Source: JAGLQA01 sp023135565
Lineage (GTDB): Bacteria; Acidobacteriota; Aminicenantia; UBA2199
Assembly (NCBI GenBank): GCA_030639305.1
Contig: DAOWCY010000048.1
Location: forward strand, 1 to 38,337
Length of the DNA: 38,337 bases
Direction: 5' to 3'
The notes under the pieces are model-generated. The model did not search any database and was not told where the DNA came from. It saw only the letters and a program-made list of their open reading frames with translations. This document shows, in pieces, positions 16,679-24,960 of the stretch. The translations under genes and the position numbers were made by a program. Positions within the stretch are counted from its first letter, which is position 1. Every line of letters starts with the position of its first letter.

Positions 16679-18649
16679 TTATCCCGGTTTCAAATCGGCC
16701 AATACTTCCTCCATGTTTTTGTAACGCTTGTTAATGTCTCTTTCGAGACATTTCAAAATAACCGCCTTTGTTTTTCCAGTGACTCCCTCGATTTTAGGGG
16801 TAAAGCCCGGGTCTAAGATATTCCTCCGGCTGTCGAATGGAATTCTTCCCATCAGTACCCGGTACAATGAAACCCCAAATCCCCATACATCTTCACGTTC
16901 ATCTTCTTCCAGGTGGAGAAGCGAGATTCGTTCCGATGATAAATAGGCCCATGTATTTGTTTTTAACGATTCATCTCCGTTTATTTCCTTAATCGATTTT
17001 TTTAGTTGGCGGGATTGCCCAAAGTTAATGATTTTTACAATATTACCGGCCTCGATCATAATGTTCCGGAGTTGTACATTCCTATGCAAAATCCCCTTTT
17101 TATGAATTTCCAGAAGGCCCGCCGCTGCCTGGTTCATTATCGCTAAAGCGTCATTCTCTTTTAATTTGCCGCCCTGGATTCGCTCCAATTCCTGTTGGAG
17201 ATTTTCTCCCTCGATAAATTCCATAAGAATAAAATATATCCCTCTATCCTTATCAAGGGCACAAACCTGCAATATATTTTGATGACTAATCATCCTGATA
17301 TTCTTAAATTCGCTCTTAATCCGCTCTACAGCTTCTTCCCCAAAATTATATACAGGAGGAAATAGCTTGATAGCTTTGACACTTTCTTCGATATTATCGA
17401 AGACCTTATAAATAATACCTTTGCCTCCGGTATCGATAACCGCTTGAACTTTATACCTTTCCCGCAGTTCTTGGCCGACCAAATCCCGCGGTTCAAAATC
17501 GAGATCCAGGAGTATTTGTCTTTTAGAAACCGGCATTTCCTGTTTTTTTTTCTTGTACAATACGACCTTAAAAACATTATTTTCTTCAAAAAAATCAGGT
17601 TCCGGGTGTCCCTGCCGGATACATTCTTCCAGGATTTTCAACGTACCCCTACCCCAGCTTTCGATGAATCCCGCCTTATCAAACACTTCTGCCGGCAGTT
17701 TATTACCCGGTTTGGAAAGATGCTCGGTTTTTAACTTTTCCAGGGGGACTTCCGGGGGCAGCTTCCCTTCGTTCATAAAAACGATGCGCTCATCATATAC
17801 CCTGATTTGTATATTGGAAGAACCGCTGTAGTTCCTGTGAATTAAGGCATTCAGAAGTGATTCCCTTAAAGCATCATATGGATATTCCAATATTTCCCTG
17901 CGGTGAATTCCTTCATATGTGATGGGGCTAAGCAAATATTTCGTTCTTAGTATATCGAGGGCCCTATCGAGTTGTTCAAACAAATTTCCCTTCACGATAT
18001 CGGTCGTTATAACATCGGTGGGGGATAGAAATTTTCCAATTTTTAGATAGGCGCCCGGGAAAAATTTCTGCGGATTCTTGCCAAAAAGTAATATTGCGGC
18101 TCTTTTTAATTTCCCGTCGGCAGTTAGGTTTAGTTTTTCAAGGAGCAGTTTGTCATCGTTTTCGTTTGCAATCGAAGGAAGCCGGTCTGCCGCATATTTT
18201 TTAAAGGACTCGACCGTATCTTTATCGATATCGGAAAAACCGGCGTTCTCTACTATAACCTCGTCCCATCCTTTCCCGGATTTTTTTAACAGGAATTCCA
18301 CCAACTCGCTGCCGCTTAATTCAAAATTACTCGAACCGCTGCGGATATAGTACTTACCATCACATGATATAGGCTCTCGCTGTGCCTCGATCGTAACTTT
18401 TATAATTTCTTTCCCATCTTTACTCTCGACTTCAACCGAAGGTATGATTCTCAATTTATTACGGATTTTATTCGGGATATCGTCCAGCAATTTCGGTACA
18501 TTCTTTATATCCACCGGTTTACCGTTGTCATCGATGCCTACAAATAATACACCGCCTTCCGTATTGGCAAATGCACAAATAACTTTTAAAAATTCATCGC
18601 GCCAACTGGATTTAAACTCTACCGACTGTGTTTCGATTTTTCTGCTCAT
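16679..18649 (-). CDS. AlbA_2/RecG-like DNA-binding protein fused to a pseudokinase
   Basis: 656 residues. Residues about 1-125 form an AlbA_2 (Schlafen-like divergent AAA_4) domain: VEFKSSWRDEFLKVICAFANTEGGVLFVGIDDNG. Residues about 240-375 form the RecG-like HATPase_c_4 region: ALRESLLNALIHRNYS, SWGRGTLKILEEC. Residues about 398-656 form a Ser/Thr kinase fold with a glycine loop DTGGKG (from Asp406), VAIK-like lysine Lys428, DVWGFGVSLYRVLMGRIPF and a C-terminal RYKNMEEVLADL helix. The catalytic HRD is HRN (Asn524) and the DFG is NFG (Asn542), so it is probably a pseudokinase. AlbA_2/RecG-like proteins are mostly regulators of unknown targets; fusion to a kinase-like lobe is unusual. A TATAAT lies 7 nt before the ATG, implying a leaderless mRNA. 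Confidence 0.85.
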   Translation of the reverse strand: MSRKIETQSVEFKSSWRDEFLKVICAFANTEGGVLFVGIDDNGKPVDIKNVPKLLDDIPNKIRNKLRIIPSVEVESKDGKEIIKVTIEAQREPISCDGKYYIRSGSSNFELSGSELVEFLLKKSGKGWDEVIVENAGFSDIDKDTVESFKKYAADRLPSIANENDDKLLLEKLNLTADGKLKRAAILLFGKNPQKFFPGAYLKIGKFLSPTDVITTDIVKGNLFEQLDRALDILRTKYLLSPITYEGIHRREILEYPYDALRESLLNALIHRNYSGSSNIQIRVYDERIVFMNEGKLPPEVPLEKLKTEHLSKPGNKLPAEVFDKAGFIESWGRGTLKILEECIRQGHPEPDFFEENNVFKVVLYKKKKQEMPVSKRQILLDLDFEPRDLVGQELRERYKVQAVIDTGGKGIIYKVFDNIEESVKAIKLFPPVYNFGEEAVERIKSEFKNIRMISHQNILQVCALDKDRGIYFILMEFIEGENLQQELERIQGGKLKENDALAIMNQAAAGLLEIHKKGILHRNVQLRNIMIEAGNIVKIINFGQSRQLKKSIKEINGDESLKTNTWAYLSSERISLLHLEEDEREDVWGFGVSLYRVLMGRIPFDSRRNILDPGFTPKIEGVTGKTKAVILKCLERDINKRYKNMEEVLADLKPG

Positions 18650-18656
18650 GCTCCAT

Positions 18657-18664
18657 ATTATAAC
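18657..18664 (-). promoter_or_regulatory. Extended -10 promoter of the AlbA_2-pseudokinase gene
   Basis: On the minus strand TGTTATAAT: a perfect TATAAT (18657-18662) preceded by TG-N, the extended -10 motif. No good -35 box is seen. The start codon at 18649 is 7 nt downstream, so the transcript should begin at or next to it. Confidence 0.55.
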
Positions 18665-18724
18665 AATTTCTCAACCCGAATAAAAGCCCCCGGATTTCTC
18701 GTCAACGTTCCCTGCGATATGGGA

Positions 18725-18756
18725 TTGACATGAGCAGCGCTTTGCAGTACTATAAT
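18725..18756 (+). promoter_or_regulatory. Promoter of the S9 peptidase gene
   Basis: TTGACA (18725-18730) with TACTAT (18748-18753) at 17 bp; a perfect TATAAT (18751-18756) is also present but at 20 bp. The leader is about 35 nt and ends with AGGAGG, 6-7 nt before the ATG. Confidence 0.6.
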
Positions 18757-18794
18757 TATTAATAATTTCAAAAATAAATCTTTAGGAGGATTAT

Positions 18795-20846
18795 ATGCGT
18801 TATGTTAAATTTTTAATTTTCGGTTTGTTTATCGCGGCCAGCCTGAACCTCTACAGCGGCGCTGCCCACCCTTTTACAGTCCACGATCTCCTAACTATGG
18901 ACAGGATTTCAGGACAAACGGTCTCTCCTGACGGGAAACTAATCGTTTTTAATCTGCGCAAAACCGACCTGGACGCCAACAAAGGCAGAACCGATCTGTG
19001 GTTAGTAGACACAAAAGGCAAAGGCCTGCGCCAACTGACCGCCCACCCGGCAGCAGATCACAGCCCCTGCTGGTCGAAAGACAGCAAAAAAATCTATTTC
19101 CTCTCTACCCGCTCCGGCTCCTCCCAGGTGTGGTGCATCCCGGTTTACGGCGGTGAAGCGAGACAGGTTACCGACCTGCCGTTAAATATATCCAGCTTCA
19201 AAATCTCACCGGATGGGAAAAAAATAGCCTTCTCCATGGACGTTTTCCCGGCCTCCAAAACCATCGACTGCACAGTCAATAAATTAGATAAAATAGAAAA
19301 AAGTAAAGCCACGGGCAAGATTTTCGAGCGTTTGTTTATTCGCCATTGGGATACCTGGAACGATGGCCGCCGTTCCCATATCTTCGTGATGTCCCTGGCC
19401 GGCGGGAAACCGGTTGACGTGATAAAAGGGATGGACAGCGACTGCCCGACAAAACCTTTCGGCGGCAGCGAAGAGTATTGTTTTACTCCCTGCGGCACGG
19501 CCATCGTGTTTTCAACCGGCAATACCGGCAGAGCGGAAGCCTGGTCTACCAATTTCGATCTTTTCTCGACCCCTGCCGACGGCTCCGAAACGCCCCGATG
19601 CCTGACCGAAGAAAACAAAGCCTGGGACACCCAGCCGGTCTTCTCCAACAACGGAAAAACCCTGGCTTACCTATCTATGAAACGCCCCGATTTCGAAGCC
19701 GACCGCTTCTATATCAAACTGCGTTCCTGGCCCTATGATAAGGCGGAAAAAGAACGCATACTGGCGTTGGATTGGGATCACTCCCCGGGCACTATCGTTT
19801 GGGGGCCTAAAGACAAAACCCTCTACGCTGTCGCCGGAAATTTCGGACAAAAATCTCTCTTTGCCATCGACGTAAAAACAGGCAAAGTGAAGACCATTGT
19901 CAAAGAGGGCTGGGTTACTTCGGTGGATTTCGCCGGGAAAGAGATCATTTTCGGGATGAATAACCTCAAATCCCCGGTGGAACTCTACTCCGTAGATTTT
20001 AAAGGAAAAAAACAAAAAAGAATTACAAATATTAACGCTTCCCAACTGGCAGCCGCCAAAATGGGCAGTTATGAGCAGTTCACTTTCAAAGGCTGGAACG
20101 ACGAAACCGTCTACTGTTACGTGGTCAAACCGGTGGATTTCGACGCGAACAAAAAATACCCGGTAGCTTTTCTTATCCACGGCGGTCCCCAGGGTTCTTT
20201 CGGCAACCATTTTCATTACCGCTGGAACCCCCAGGTCTATACCGGCAGGGGTTATGCCGCGGTGATGGTGGATTTCCACGGTTCTACCGGTTACGGTCAG
20301 GACTTTACCGACTCCATCTCCCGCGATTGGGGCGGGAAACCTTTAGTAGACCTCAAGAAAGGTTTGGCTGCCGCCCTTAAACGTTATCCCTGGCTGGACG
20401 GCGAACGGGTAGGCGCATTAGGCGCTTCTTTCGGCGGTTATATGGTCAACTGGATCGCCGGGAACTGGCCCGACCGTTTCCGTTGTCTGGTTAACCACGA
20501 CGGTAACTTAGACGAGAAGTTTGCTTACTACGATACCGAGGAACTCTGGTTCCCGGAATGGGATCACGGCGGTACGCCCTGGGATAACCCCGCGGGCTAC
20601 GAAAAATACAATCCCATCAACTTTGTCAAGAACTGGAAAACCCCGATGCTGGTGATCCACGGCGCACTGGATTTCCGGGTGGTGGAAACCCAGGGATTCG
20701 CTACTTTTACTGCTTTGCAGCGCCGGGGAATCCCCAGTAAACTGCTTTATTTCCCTGACGAAAACCACTGGGTGTTGAAGCCCCACAACAGTATCCTCTG
20801 GCACGACACGGTTCTCGACTGGTTGGATCAATGGGTTAAAAAATAA
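18795..20846 (+). CDS. Exported S9-family prolyl oligopeptidase / dipeptidyl peptidase
   Basis: 683 residues. Signal peptide (about 1-22), a WD40/PD40-type beta-propeller (about 30-400; repeats such as LTAHPAADHSPCWSKDSKKIYF), then an alpha/beta-hydrolase domain (about 415-683). The catalytic triad is Ser545 in GASFGGYM, Asp626 in GALDFRV and His658 in DENHWV. Overall most similar to DPP5/acylaminoacyl-peptidase-like S9C enzymes that release dipeptides from oligopeptides in the periplasm. It is convergent with an M20 amidohydrolase and may act in the same peptide-catabolic pathway, though no operon link exists. Confidence 0.93.
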   Translation: MRYVKFLIFGLFIAASLNLYSGAAHPFTVHDLLTMDRISGQTVSPDGKLIVFNLRKTDLDANKGRTDLWLVDTKGKGLRQLTAHPAADHSPCWSKDSKKIYFLSTRSGSSQVWCIPVYGGEARQVTDLPLNISSFKISPDGKKIAFSMDVFPASKTIDCTVNKLDKIEKSKATGKIFERLFIRHWDTWNDGRRSHIFVMSLAGGKPVDVIKGMDSDCPTKPFGGSEEYCFTPCGTAIVFSTGNTGRAEAWSTNFDLFSTPADGSETPRCLTEENKAWDTQPVFSNNGKTLAYLSMKRPDFEADRFYIKLRSWPYDKAEKERILALDWDHSPGTIVWGPKDKTLYAVAGNFGQKSLFAIDVKTGKVKTIVKEGWVTSVDFAGKEIIFGMNNLKSPVELYSVDFKGKKQKRITNINASQLAAAKMGSYEQFTFKGWNDETVYCYVVKPVDFDANKKYPVAFLIHGGPQGSFGNHFHYRWNPQVYTGRGYAAVMVDFHGSTGYGQDFTDSISRDWGGKPLVDLKKGLAAALKRYPWLDGERVGALGASFGGYMVNWIAGNWPDRFRCLVNHDGNLDEKFAYYDTEELWFPEWDHGGTPWDNPAGYEKYNPINFVKNWKTPMLVIHGALDFRVVETQGFATFTALQRRGIPSKLLYFPDENHWVLKPHNSILWHDTVLDWLDQWVKK

Positions 20847-20968
20847 AATTACATACCGCAAACAGTCTATAAAAACTCTCGCGAACTCTTCGGGGCTATT
20901 TTTACCACGAAGCACACGAAGAAAAAAACAAAATAAGCTTTCAGCAGGATGAAGAGTCACGGTTCCTG

Positions 20969-21069
20969 CCGCTCTTCTCATAGGCTGGGGTCGCCGACCC
21001 CCGCGCAGCGGCTCAGAGGGTGGGTGCGCCGCACCCCGGCTTAGAGGGTGTCCGCGCCGCGGTGCTGCC
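20969..21069 (+). repeat. Cluster of GC hairpin units
   Basis: Two hairpins with a constant GCC loop: GGGGTC-GCC-GACCCC (20987-21001) and GGGTGC-GCC-GCACCC (21022-21036), separated by CGGCTCAGAGGG and followed by GGCTTAGAGGGTG. A third of the same form, GGGGAC-GCC-GTCCCC, is at 23716-23730. The stems differ but still pair. Located between the convergent S9 and M20 genes. Confidence 0.8.
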
Positions 21070-21129
21070 CCACATGAAAGGGAATCTGACAGCCCCGGAA
21101 TGGTTGGTTATTAAAGAGACCGGTTTGTA

Positions 21130-22626
21130 TTAATTTCCCGGTCCGGGGCTTATAGGTTCCCCGCGCCGCGGGGTTTGGCCTTTGGGAATGGCGCACTTAT
21201 AAACGAAATCTTTTGTCTTCTCTTTGAACTCGGCCCGGGCCCGTTTTACGATGCCGGGGTCGGCCATTGTTTCTAAGACCGCCGCAGCCAGCACTTTCGC
21301 CGCCGTATGCATGCCTTTAAAACCTACCGCCGAACCGGAAGCAGACGTCACACACCAACTGTGCCCCGGGACATTTAACGGCACACAGGCTGTATTCACC
21401 GAAGCCGTGGGCACTAACCAGCTAACATCGGCGGCATCGGTAGAACCTCCGCCCCAATAGCCTTCCGGTTCCTTAAAAGGTTCGATCTTAGTGCTTAAAC
21501 CTTCCTCTTTTTCTTCCAGGGTACGCTGCATCCCGCGGGCATATTCCTGGTCTGCGGCGCTGAATGGAGTCGGGCCGACAAACTTGAGATTGCGGTAAAG
21601 CAGTTTAGCTACTTCCCTGTTTTTCAAGTAATTATACACCCCTGTTATGAGGTGGATTTCGTGGGTCGTTTCGGTCATCAGCGCCGCACCTTCAGAGATT
21701 TTTAATACCCTGGCGTACACCGTTTCCACTTCCCGGCGGTCTTTGCCGCGCACATAGTACCAGGCCCGGGCATAGTCGGGCACTACGTTGGGCGCAAGGC
21801 CGCCGTCGGTCATCACATAATGTATTCGCACCGTAGGTTTCACATGTTCGCGCAGGTAATTAACGCCCTGGTTCATCAATTCTAAAGCGTCTAACGCGCT
21901 GCGCCCGTTCCAGGGATCACCGGCGGCATGAGCGGTCTTACCGTGAAAGATGACTTCAAAATTATTCAGGGCATTACTGGTTCCCAAACCTACCCGGTTC
22001 TTACTGGAGGGATGCCAATCTAAACAGATATCCAAACCGTCGAAAACGCCTTCCCTGGCCATATAGATTTTTCCTTCTACGGTTTCTTCGGCCGGGCAGC
22101 CGAAAAACTTAACGGTTCCTTGCAAGCGGTATTTTTCCATCACCTCTTTGACTGCCACAGCAGCTCCGGCTGCGGCTACACCGAAAATATTATGGCCGCA
22201 GCCATGACCCGGCGCCCCAGCTTTGATCGCCTCTTTTTCGGTGCTCCCGGCTTTTTGCGACAGGCCGGGCAGGGCGTCGTACTCGCCCAGGATGCCGATC
22301 ACCGGGCGCCCCTTGCCGTAGGATGCCACAAACGCAACAGGCACACCCGGCACAGGTTCTATGTGGAAGCCCTCCTTTTCCAGCATGTTTGCCAGTAATT
22401 TAGAGGATTTATATTCTTCCATGGCTAATTCAGCGAACTCCCAGATTTGTTTTGCTGCTTTATTAAGTGTCTCTTTTTGTTTATCGACGCGGCTTAAGGC
22501 TTCTTTTTTTAAGGCGGTTATTTTTCTTTTCGATAATTTTCTTTCCTTTGCCGGGCATAAAAAGGCAGCAGAAAATGTGAATAATAGGATCAAAACCAAT
22601 ATTTTAATTTTTTTACTTGTGGTCAT
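21130..22626 (-). CDS. Exported M20 amidohydrolase (AbgB-like)
   Basis: 498 residues. Signal peptide (about 1-26), then the M20 peptidase domain with the AbgB-type metal motif GHGCGHN (140-146), catalytic PAEET (178-182), a dimerisation domain from about residue 225 (HGKTAHAAGDPWNGRSALDA), and closing motifs STDAADVSW and PGHSW. Members hydrolyse N-acyl or aminobenzoyl-glutamate-type amides. An exported version suggests peptide or acyl-amino-acid scavenging; the true substrate is unknown. The ATG at 22626 has AGGAG upstream. The last 15 residues (about PRRGEPISPGPGN) are encoded by a hairpin repeat unit, not by conserved enzyme sequence. Confidence 0.92.
   Translation of the reverse strand: MTTSKKIKILVLILLFTFSAAFLCPAKERKLSKRKITALKKEALSRVDKQKETLNKAAKQIWEFAELAMEEYKSSKLLANMLEKEGFHIEPVPGVPVAFVASYGKGRPVIGILGEYDALPGLSQKAGSTEKEAIKAGAPGHGCGHNIFGVAAAGAAVAVKEVMEKYRLQGTVKFFGCPAEETVEGKIYMAREGVFDGLDICLDWHPSSKNRVGLGTSNALNNFEVIFHGKTAHAAGDPWNGRSALDALELMNQGVNYLREHVKPTVRIHYVMTDGGLAPNVVPDYARAWYYVRGKDRREVETVYARVLKISEGAALMTETTHEIHLITGVYNYLKNREVAKLLYRNLKFVGPTPFSAADQEYARGMQRTLEEKEEGLSTKIEPFKEPEGYWGGGSTDAADVSWLVPTASVNTACVPLNVPGHSWCVTSASGSAVGFKGMHTAAKVLAAAVLETMADPGIVKRARAEFKEKTKDFVYKCAIPKGQTPRRGEPISPGPGN
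21149..21173 (-). repeat. GC hairpin unit forming the end of the M20 gene
   Basis: CTTATAGGTTCCCC followed by GCGCCGCGGGG. It differs from the unit at 14238 by one central base but is read in a different frame, so the two genes gained different C-terminal residues from the same DNA unit. Confidence 0.75.
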
Positions 22627-22674
22627 ATTTTTCTCCTGGAAGGTTGATTTGATAACATGAAAGCATCATGGTCT

Positions 22675-22703
22675 ATTCTAACCGAAAATTGTTTTATTTG
22701 CAA
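22675..22703 (-). promoter_or_regulatory. Promoter of the M20 amidohydrolase gene
   Basis: On the minus strand TTGCAA (22698-22703), a 17-bp spacer and TAGAAT (22675-22680). It lies back to back with the promoter of the abrB-vapC operon at 22727. Confidence 0.6.
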
Positions 22704-22726
22704 TATTGGGCGGCGATTTTATAAAG

Positions 22727-22755
22727 TTGAAAAAAAAGCGAATCTATACTATAAT
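22727..22755 (+). promoter_or_regulatory. Promoter of the AbrB-VapC operon
   Basis: TTGAAA (22727-22732), a 17-bp spacer and a perfect TATAAT (22750-22755). The leader ends with AAGGAGGT (22781-22788), 3-4 nt before the ATG. Confidence 0.75.
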
Positions 22756-22791
22756 AACTTACGGAACATACATCCATACCAAGGAGGTAAA

Positions 22792-23001
22792 ATGCAAACC
22801 GTAACGATATCGTCTAAGTACCAGATAGCAATCCCCAAGTCAATACGGGAAAGGCATAGGATAAAACCGGGAGAACGATTTATATTGATTTCCATCGGCG
22901 ACAGGATCGAAATGGTTCCCGAAAGGAAAATGGAAGATTTGCAGGGGATTTTACCCGGCATGGATACCGATCCGGGCAGGGAGAAAGAGGATAGAATATG
23001 A
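22792..23001 (+). CDS. vapB: AbrB/SpoVT-fold antitoxin (VapB)
   Basis: 69 residues. The swapped-hairpin AbrB DNA-binding domain is clear: VTISSKYQIAIPKSIRERHRIKPGERF. The acidic/charged C-terminus (LPGMDTDPGREKEDRI) should cap the toxin. Its TGA overlaps the toxin ATG. It binds DNA as a dimer and probably autoregulates the promoter at 22727. An in-frame upstream start at 22657 was rejected because the ATG at 22792 has the strong AAGGAGGT. Confidence 0.9.
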   Translation: MQTVTISSKYQIAIPKSIRERHRIKPGERFILISIGDRIEMVPERKMEDLQGILPGMDTDPGREKEDRI

Positions 23002-23390
23002 CCATCATCGACTCTTCCGGTTGGCTCGAATATTTTGCCGGAGGTACTAACGCAGCCTTTTTTGCAGAAGCCATTAAAAACAACCGGGACATAATCGTAC
23101 CCACAATTATTTTGTATGAACTATGGAAAAAAATATCCCGTGAAAAAGGTGAAAATAAAGCAATAGAACTGGTTGCTCAATTAAAAAGATATAAAATCGT
23201 TCCCCTGGACGAAAACCTCTCCATTTCCGCTGCCAAAATAAGCGGCGAATACAAGATTGCCATGGCTGACAGCATAATCTACGCCACCGCAAAAAAATAT
23301 AAAGCTGCATTGTGGACACAGGACGCAGATTTTAAAAACCTTGAAGATGTTAAATATAAACGAAAGGCAGACGGCGTCCGCACCCTATGA
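22998..23390 (+). CDS. vapC: PIN-domain ribonuclease toxin (VapC)
   Basis: 130 residues. The four acidic PIN positions are present: Asp5 (IIDSSGWLEYF), Glu41 (LYELWK), Asp91 (MADSIIYATA) and Asp109/Asp111 (TQDADF). It is therefore probably an active RNase, expected to cleave tRNA or rRNA when freed from the AbrB-type antitoxin encoded just upstream (ATGA overlap). Its last codons (GVRTL and TGA) fall in a GC-rich stretch resembling the end of the kinase gene at 4414 and the start of the repeat cluster downstream. Confidence 0.9.
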   Translation: MTIIDSSGWLEYFAGGTNAAFFAEAIKNNRDIIVPTIILYELWKKISREKGENKAIELVAQLKRYKIVPLDENLSISAAKISGEYKIAMADSIIYATAKKYKAALWTQDADFKNLEDVKYKRKADGVRTL

Positions 23391-23901
23391 GGGGCCTGAG
23401 AAACATCATTTCCGACCACATTGACCAAAAAGTTTGTTTTAGAATCAAAAGCGCTGCCCTGCCGGGGGCCAAACTTTTGAAAAAGTTTGAACAAAACTTT
23501 TAATTATTTAGAATCAAAAACGCTCACCCGCTGCCCTGCGGCGAAGCCGCTCATCGCCTCCCCGTGCGCACGGGGTTTAGAATCAAAAGCGCTCACCCGC
23601 TGTCTCTTGCGGCGGAGCCGCTTATCGCCCCCCCACGCGAGTGGGCTTTGTTATCAAACTGCGGGTTTTGGATTCCCCGGCTTTCGGTGTACTGCCGCGA
23701 AGCGGCTTATCGGCTGGGGACGCCGTCCCCCCGCTCAGCGGCTCATAGGCTCCCCACGCAGTGGGAGTTTTTAGCAAATTTTACGAAAAAAACCTATACT
23801 ATATTGTTTTTTCAAGACTAAGCTTAAGGAAAAGCTCCCGGACGGTTGGAATTTGAAACACGGAAAAATATTATCATTACCGCGCTGTAAGCGCCCGGGA
23901 A
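23391..23901. other. Repeat-filled intergenic region without a gene
   Basis: 511 bp between convergent genes. Nearly two thirds is the hairpin array at 23439-23774. The final ~125 bp up to the carbonic-anhydrase-like gene show no recognisable feature apart from an A/T-rich stretch. Short open frames across the array are repeat translations. Confidence 0.7.
23439..23774 (+). repeat. Tandem array of the hairpin-rich element
   Basis: Begins with TTTAGAATCAAAAGCGCT, the GC block CTGCCGGGGGCC and the A/T hairpin (23471-23490). Two tandem ~69-bp units follow (23510-23578 and 23579-about 23647), each AGAATCAAAARCGCTCACCC + a GCGGC-(GAA/GGA)-GCCGC hairpin + a terminal palindrome. The palindromes are CCCCGTGCGCACGGGG in unit 1 and CCCAC-GCGA-GTGGG-like in unit 2. 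Then come GCCGC-GAA-GCGGC (about 23694-23706), GGGGAC-GCC-GTCCCC (23716-23730) and CCCCAC-GCA-GTGGG (23752-23765). The stems vary by paired substitutions. Confidence 0.8.
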
Positions 23902-24726
23902 CTAAAAAGTAAAACCTTCTAATACCGCCACATTACCGGGAAATTTCCCGGCCACTTCCCGGCTCTCTTTTTGAAGAACCGGCAGCGGGATTTTATTACC
24001 TCCCACGGGCACAATAACGAAAGGTGATGCCGCTGTCGCCAATCCCCCGAGACCGGATTCGCCGGTGGCTATTTTACAAGCGGTTTCGAGAAGAAACATG
24101 CCGGTTTCGGCCGCAAAAGTTTTATCTGCAAGTTTTTCCAGGATACCGCGGCTGACGATAAAAGCCAGGCCGTTGGGCATACAATAATCGATATTGAATT
24201 GTTCGGGGCCGGCGTAAAAAACCAGGCGGGCTGTATGAACTTTCTGTGGGCGGGTCATCCCGTCCATAGGGATGTGTTTATATGCTGCGCCGAGTTTCCC
24301 CGCCAGTTCTTTGGCAAAGGTAATACCCAGGTCATCGCTGTGGGCGAACTGCTGCTGTTCTTCACCGGATAGGAATCCATAAATAATCCCGCAAGCGCCG
24401 CAGCCCTCATGAGATGATACAGCGTCTATTTCGCCACCGAGTACCAGTGCGGCAGTATCGAAACCGTCAAGAACAGCTTGCCAACCGGTTTTCCCCTGTC
24501 TTTTACCGGCCAGATAAGCCAGCACGATACCTGGCCCGCCGAGGCCGATGGATTTGCCCGGTACGCCATCGTCCATGCAGCCTAAGAGACGAAACTCCGG
24601 TTTGACCAGGGTATTTTTTTTCATGTTGAGATAGTCCAGGACAGTATGATTGAGTTTTTGCAGCGGAACATCGAAGATATTTTCTCCTCCGAAACCTTCG
24701 TAAGCAGCTTTGAGTTTTTCGTTCAT
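23902..24726 (-). CDS. Protein with a beta-carbonic-anhydrase-like zinc site
   Basis: 274 residues, no signal peptide, no family recognised with certainty. RLLGCMDDGVPGKSIG (Cys50, Asp52) and SSHEGCGACG (His106, Cys109) reproduce the beta-carbonic-anhydrase pattern C-x-D ... H-x-x-C with similar spacing (about 54 residues between Cys50 and Cys... ligands). The canonical arginine two residues after the aspartate (CxDxR) is replaced by glycine, and the rest of the protein is not that of a standard anhydrase. A Zn- or Cd-dependent anhydrase-like or sequestering enzyme is possible. It lies between two TA modules and convergent with vapC; the thiamine-enzyme genes at 25780-26852 are on the same strand but separated by a plus-strand TA module. 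Confidence 0.55.
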   Translation of the reverse strand: MNEKLKAAYEGFGGENIFDVPLQKLNHTVLDYLNMKKNTLVKPEFRLLGCMDDGVPGKSIGLGGPGIVLAYLAGKRQGKTGWQAVLDGFDTAALVLGGEIDAVSSHEGCGACGIIYGFLSGEEQQQFAHSDDLGITFAKELAGKLGAAYKHIPMDGMTRPQKVHTARLVFYAGPEQFNIDYCMPNGLAFIVSRGILEKLADKTFAAETGMFLLETACKIATGESGLGGLATAASPFVIVPVGGNKIPLPVLQKESREVAGKFPGNVAVLEGFTF

Positions 24727-24922
24727 TTTCGTTTATTCCTTTTCTTTTTACCAATACTTCGCGAAAGTTTGCTAAAAAACAAAGACCGCAGCGCGAGTGT
24801 TGTCCGCTTTTTGGTCGCTTTGTTTTTTGCCGGCGGTTCGTTTACTTTAGCATAAAATATATAAAAAGTAAAACAACAATTTACCGGGCAGCCGCATCCA
24901 TCTCTCATACTAAAATCAATTA

Positions 24923-24951
24923 TTGATTTTTGGCTTTATTTGTGATATGCT
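24923..24951 (+). promoter_or_regulatory. Promoter of the VapBC operon at 25015
   Basis: TTGATT (24923-24928), a 17-bp spacer and TATGCT (24946-24951). The leader contains the inverted repeat 24961-24990 and ends in AGAGGTG before the ATG. Confidence 0.6.
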
Positions 24952-24960
24952 TTGATCTTG

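Noticed and set aside
19671..20279. 202-codon minus-strand open frame inside the S9 peptidase gene
   Set aside because: Antisense to the propeller/hydrolase coding sequence with intact catalytic triad; no ribosome-binding site.
23439..23774. CRISPR array
   Set aside because: The repeated units are adjacent and each contains several palindromes; there are no regular unique spacers and no cas genes in the window.
23487..23821. Two overlapping plus-strand frames of 85-95 codons with repeated SKALTRC/AAKPLI-like peptides
   Set aside because: They are translations of the tandem hairpin array, not genes.
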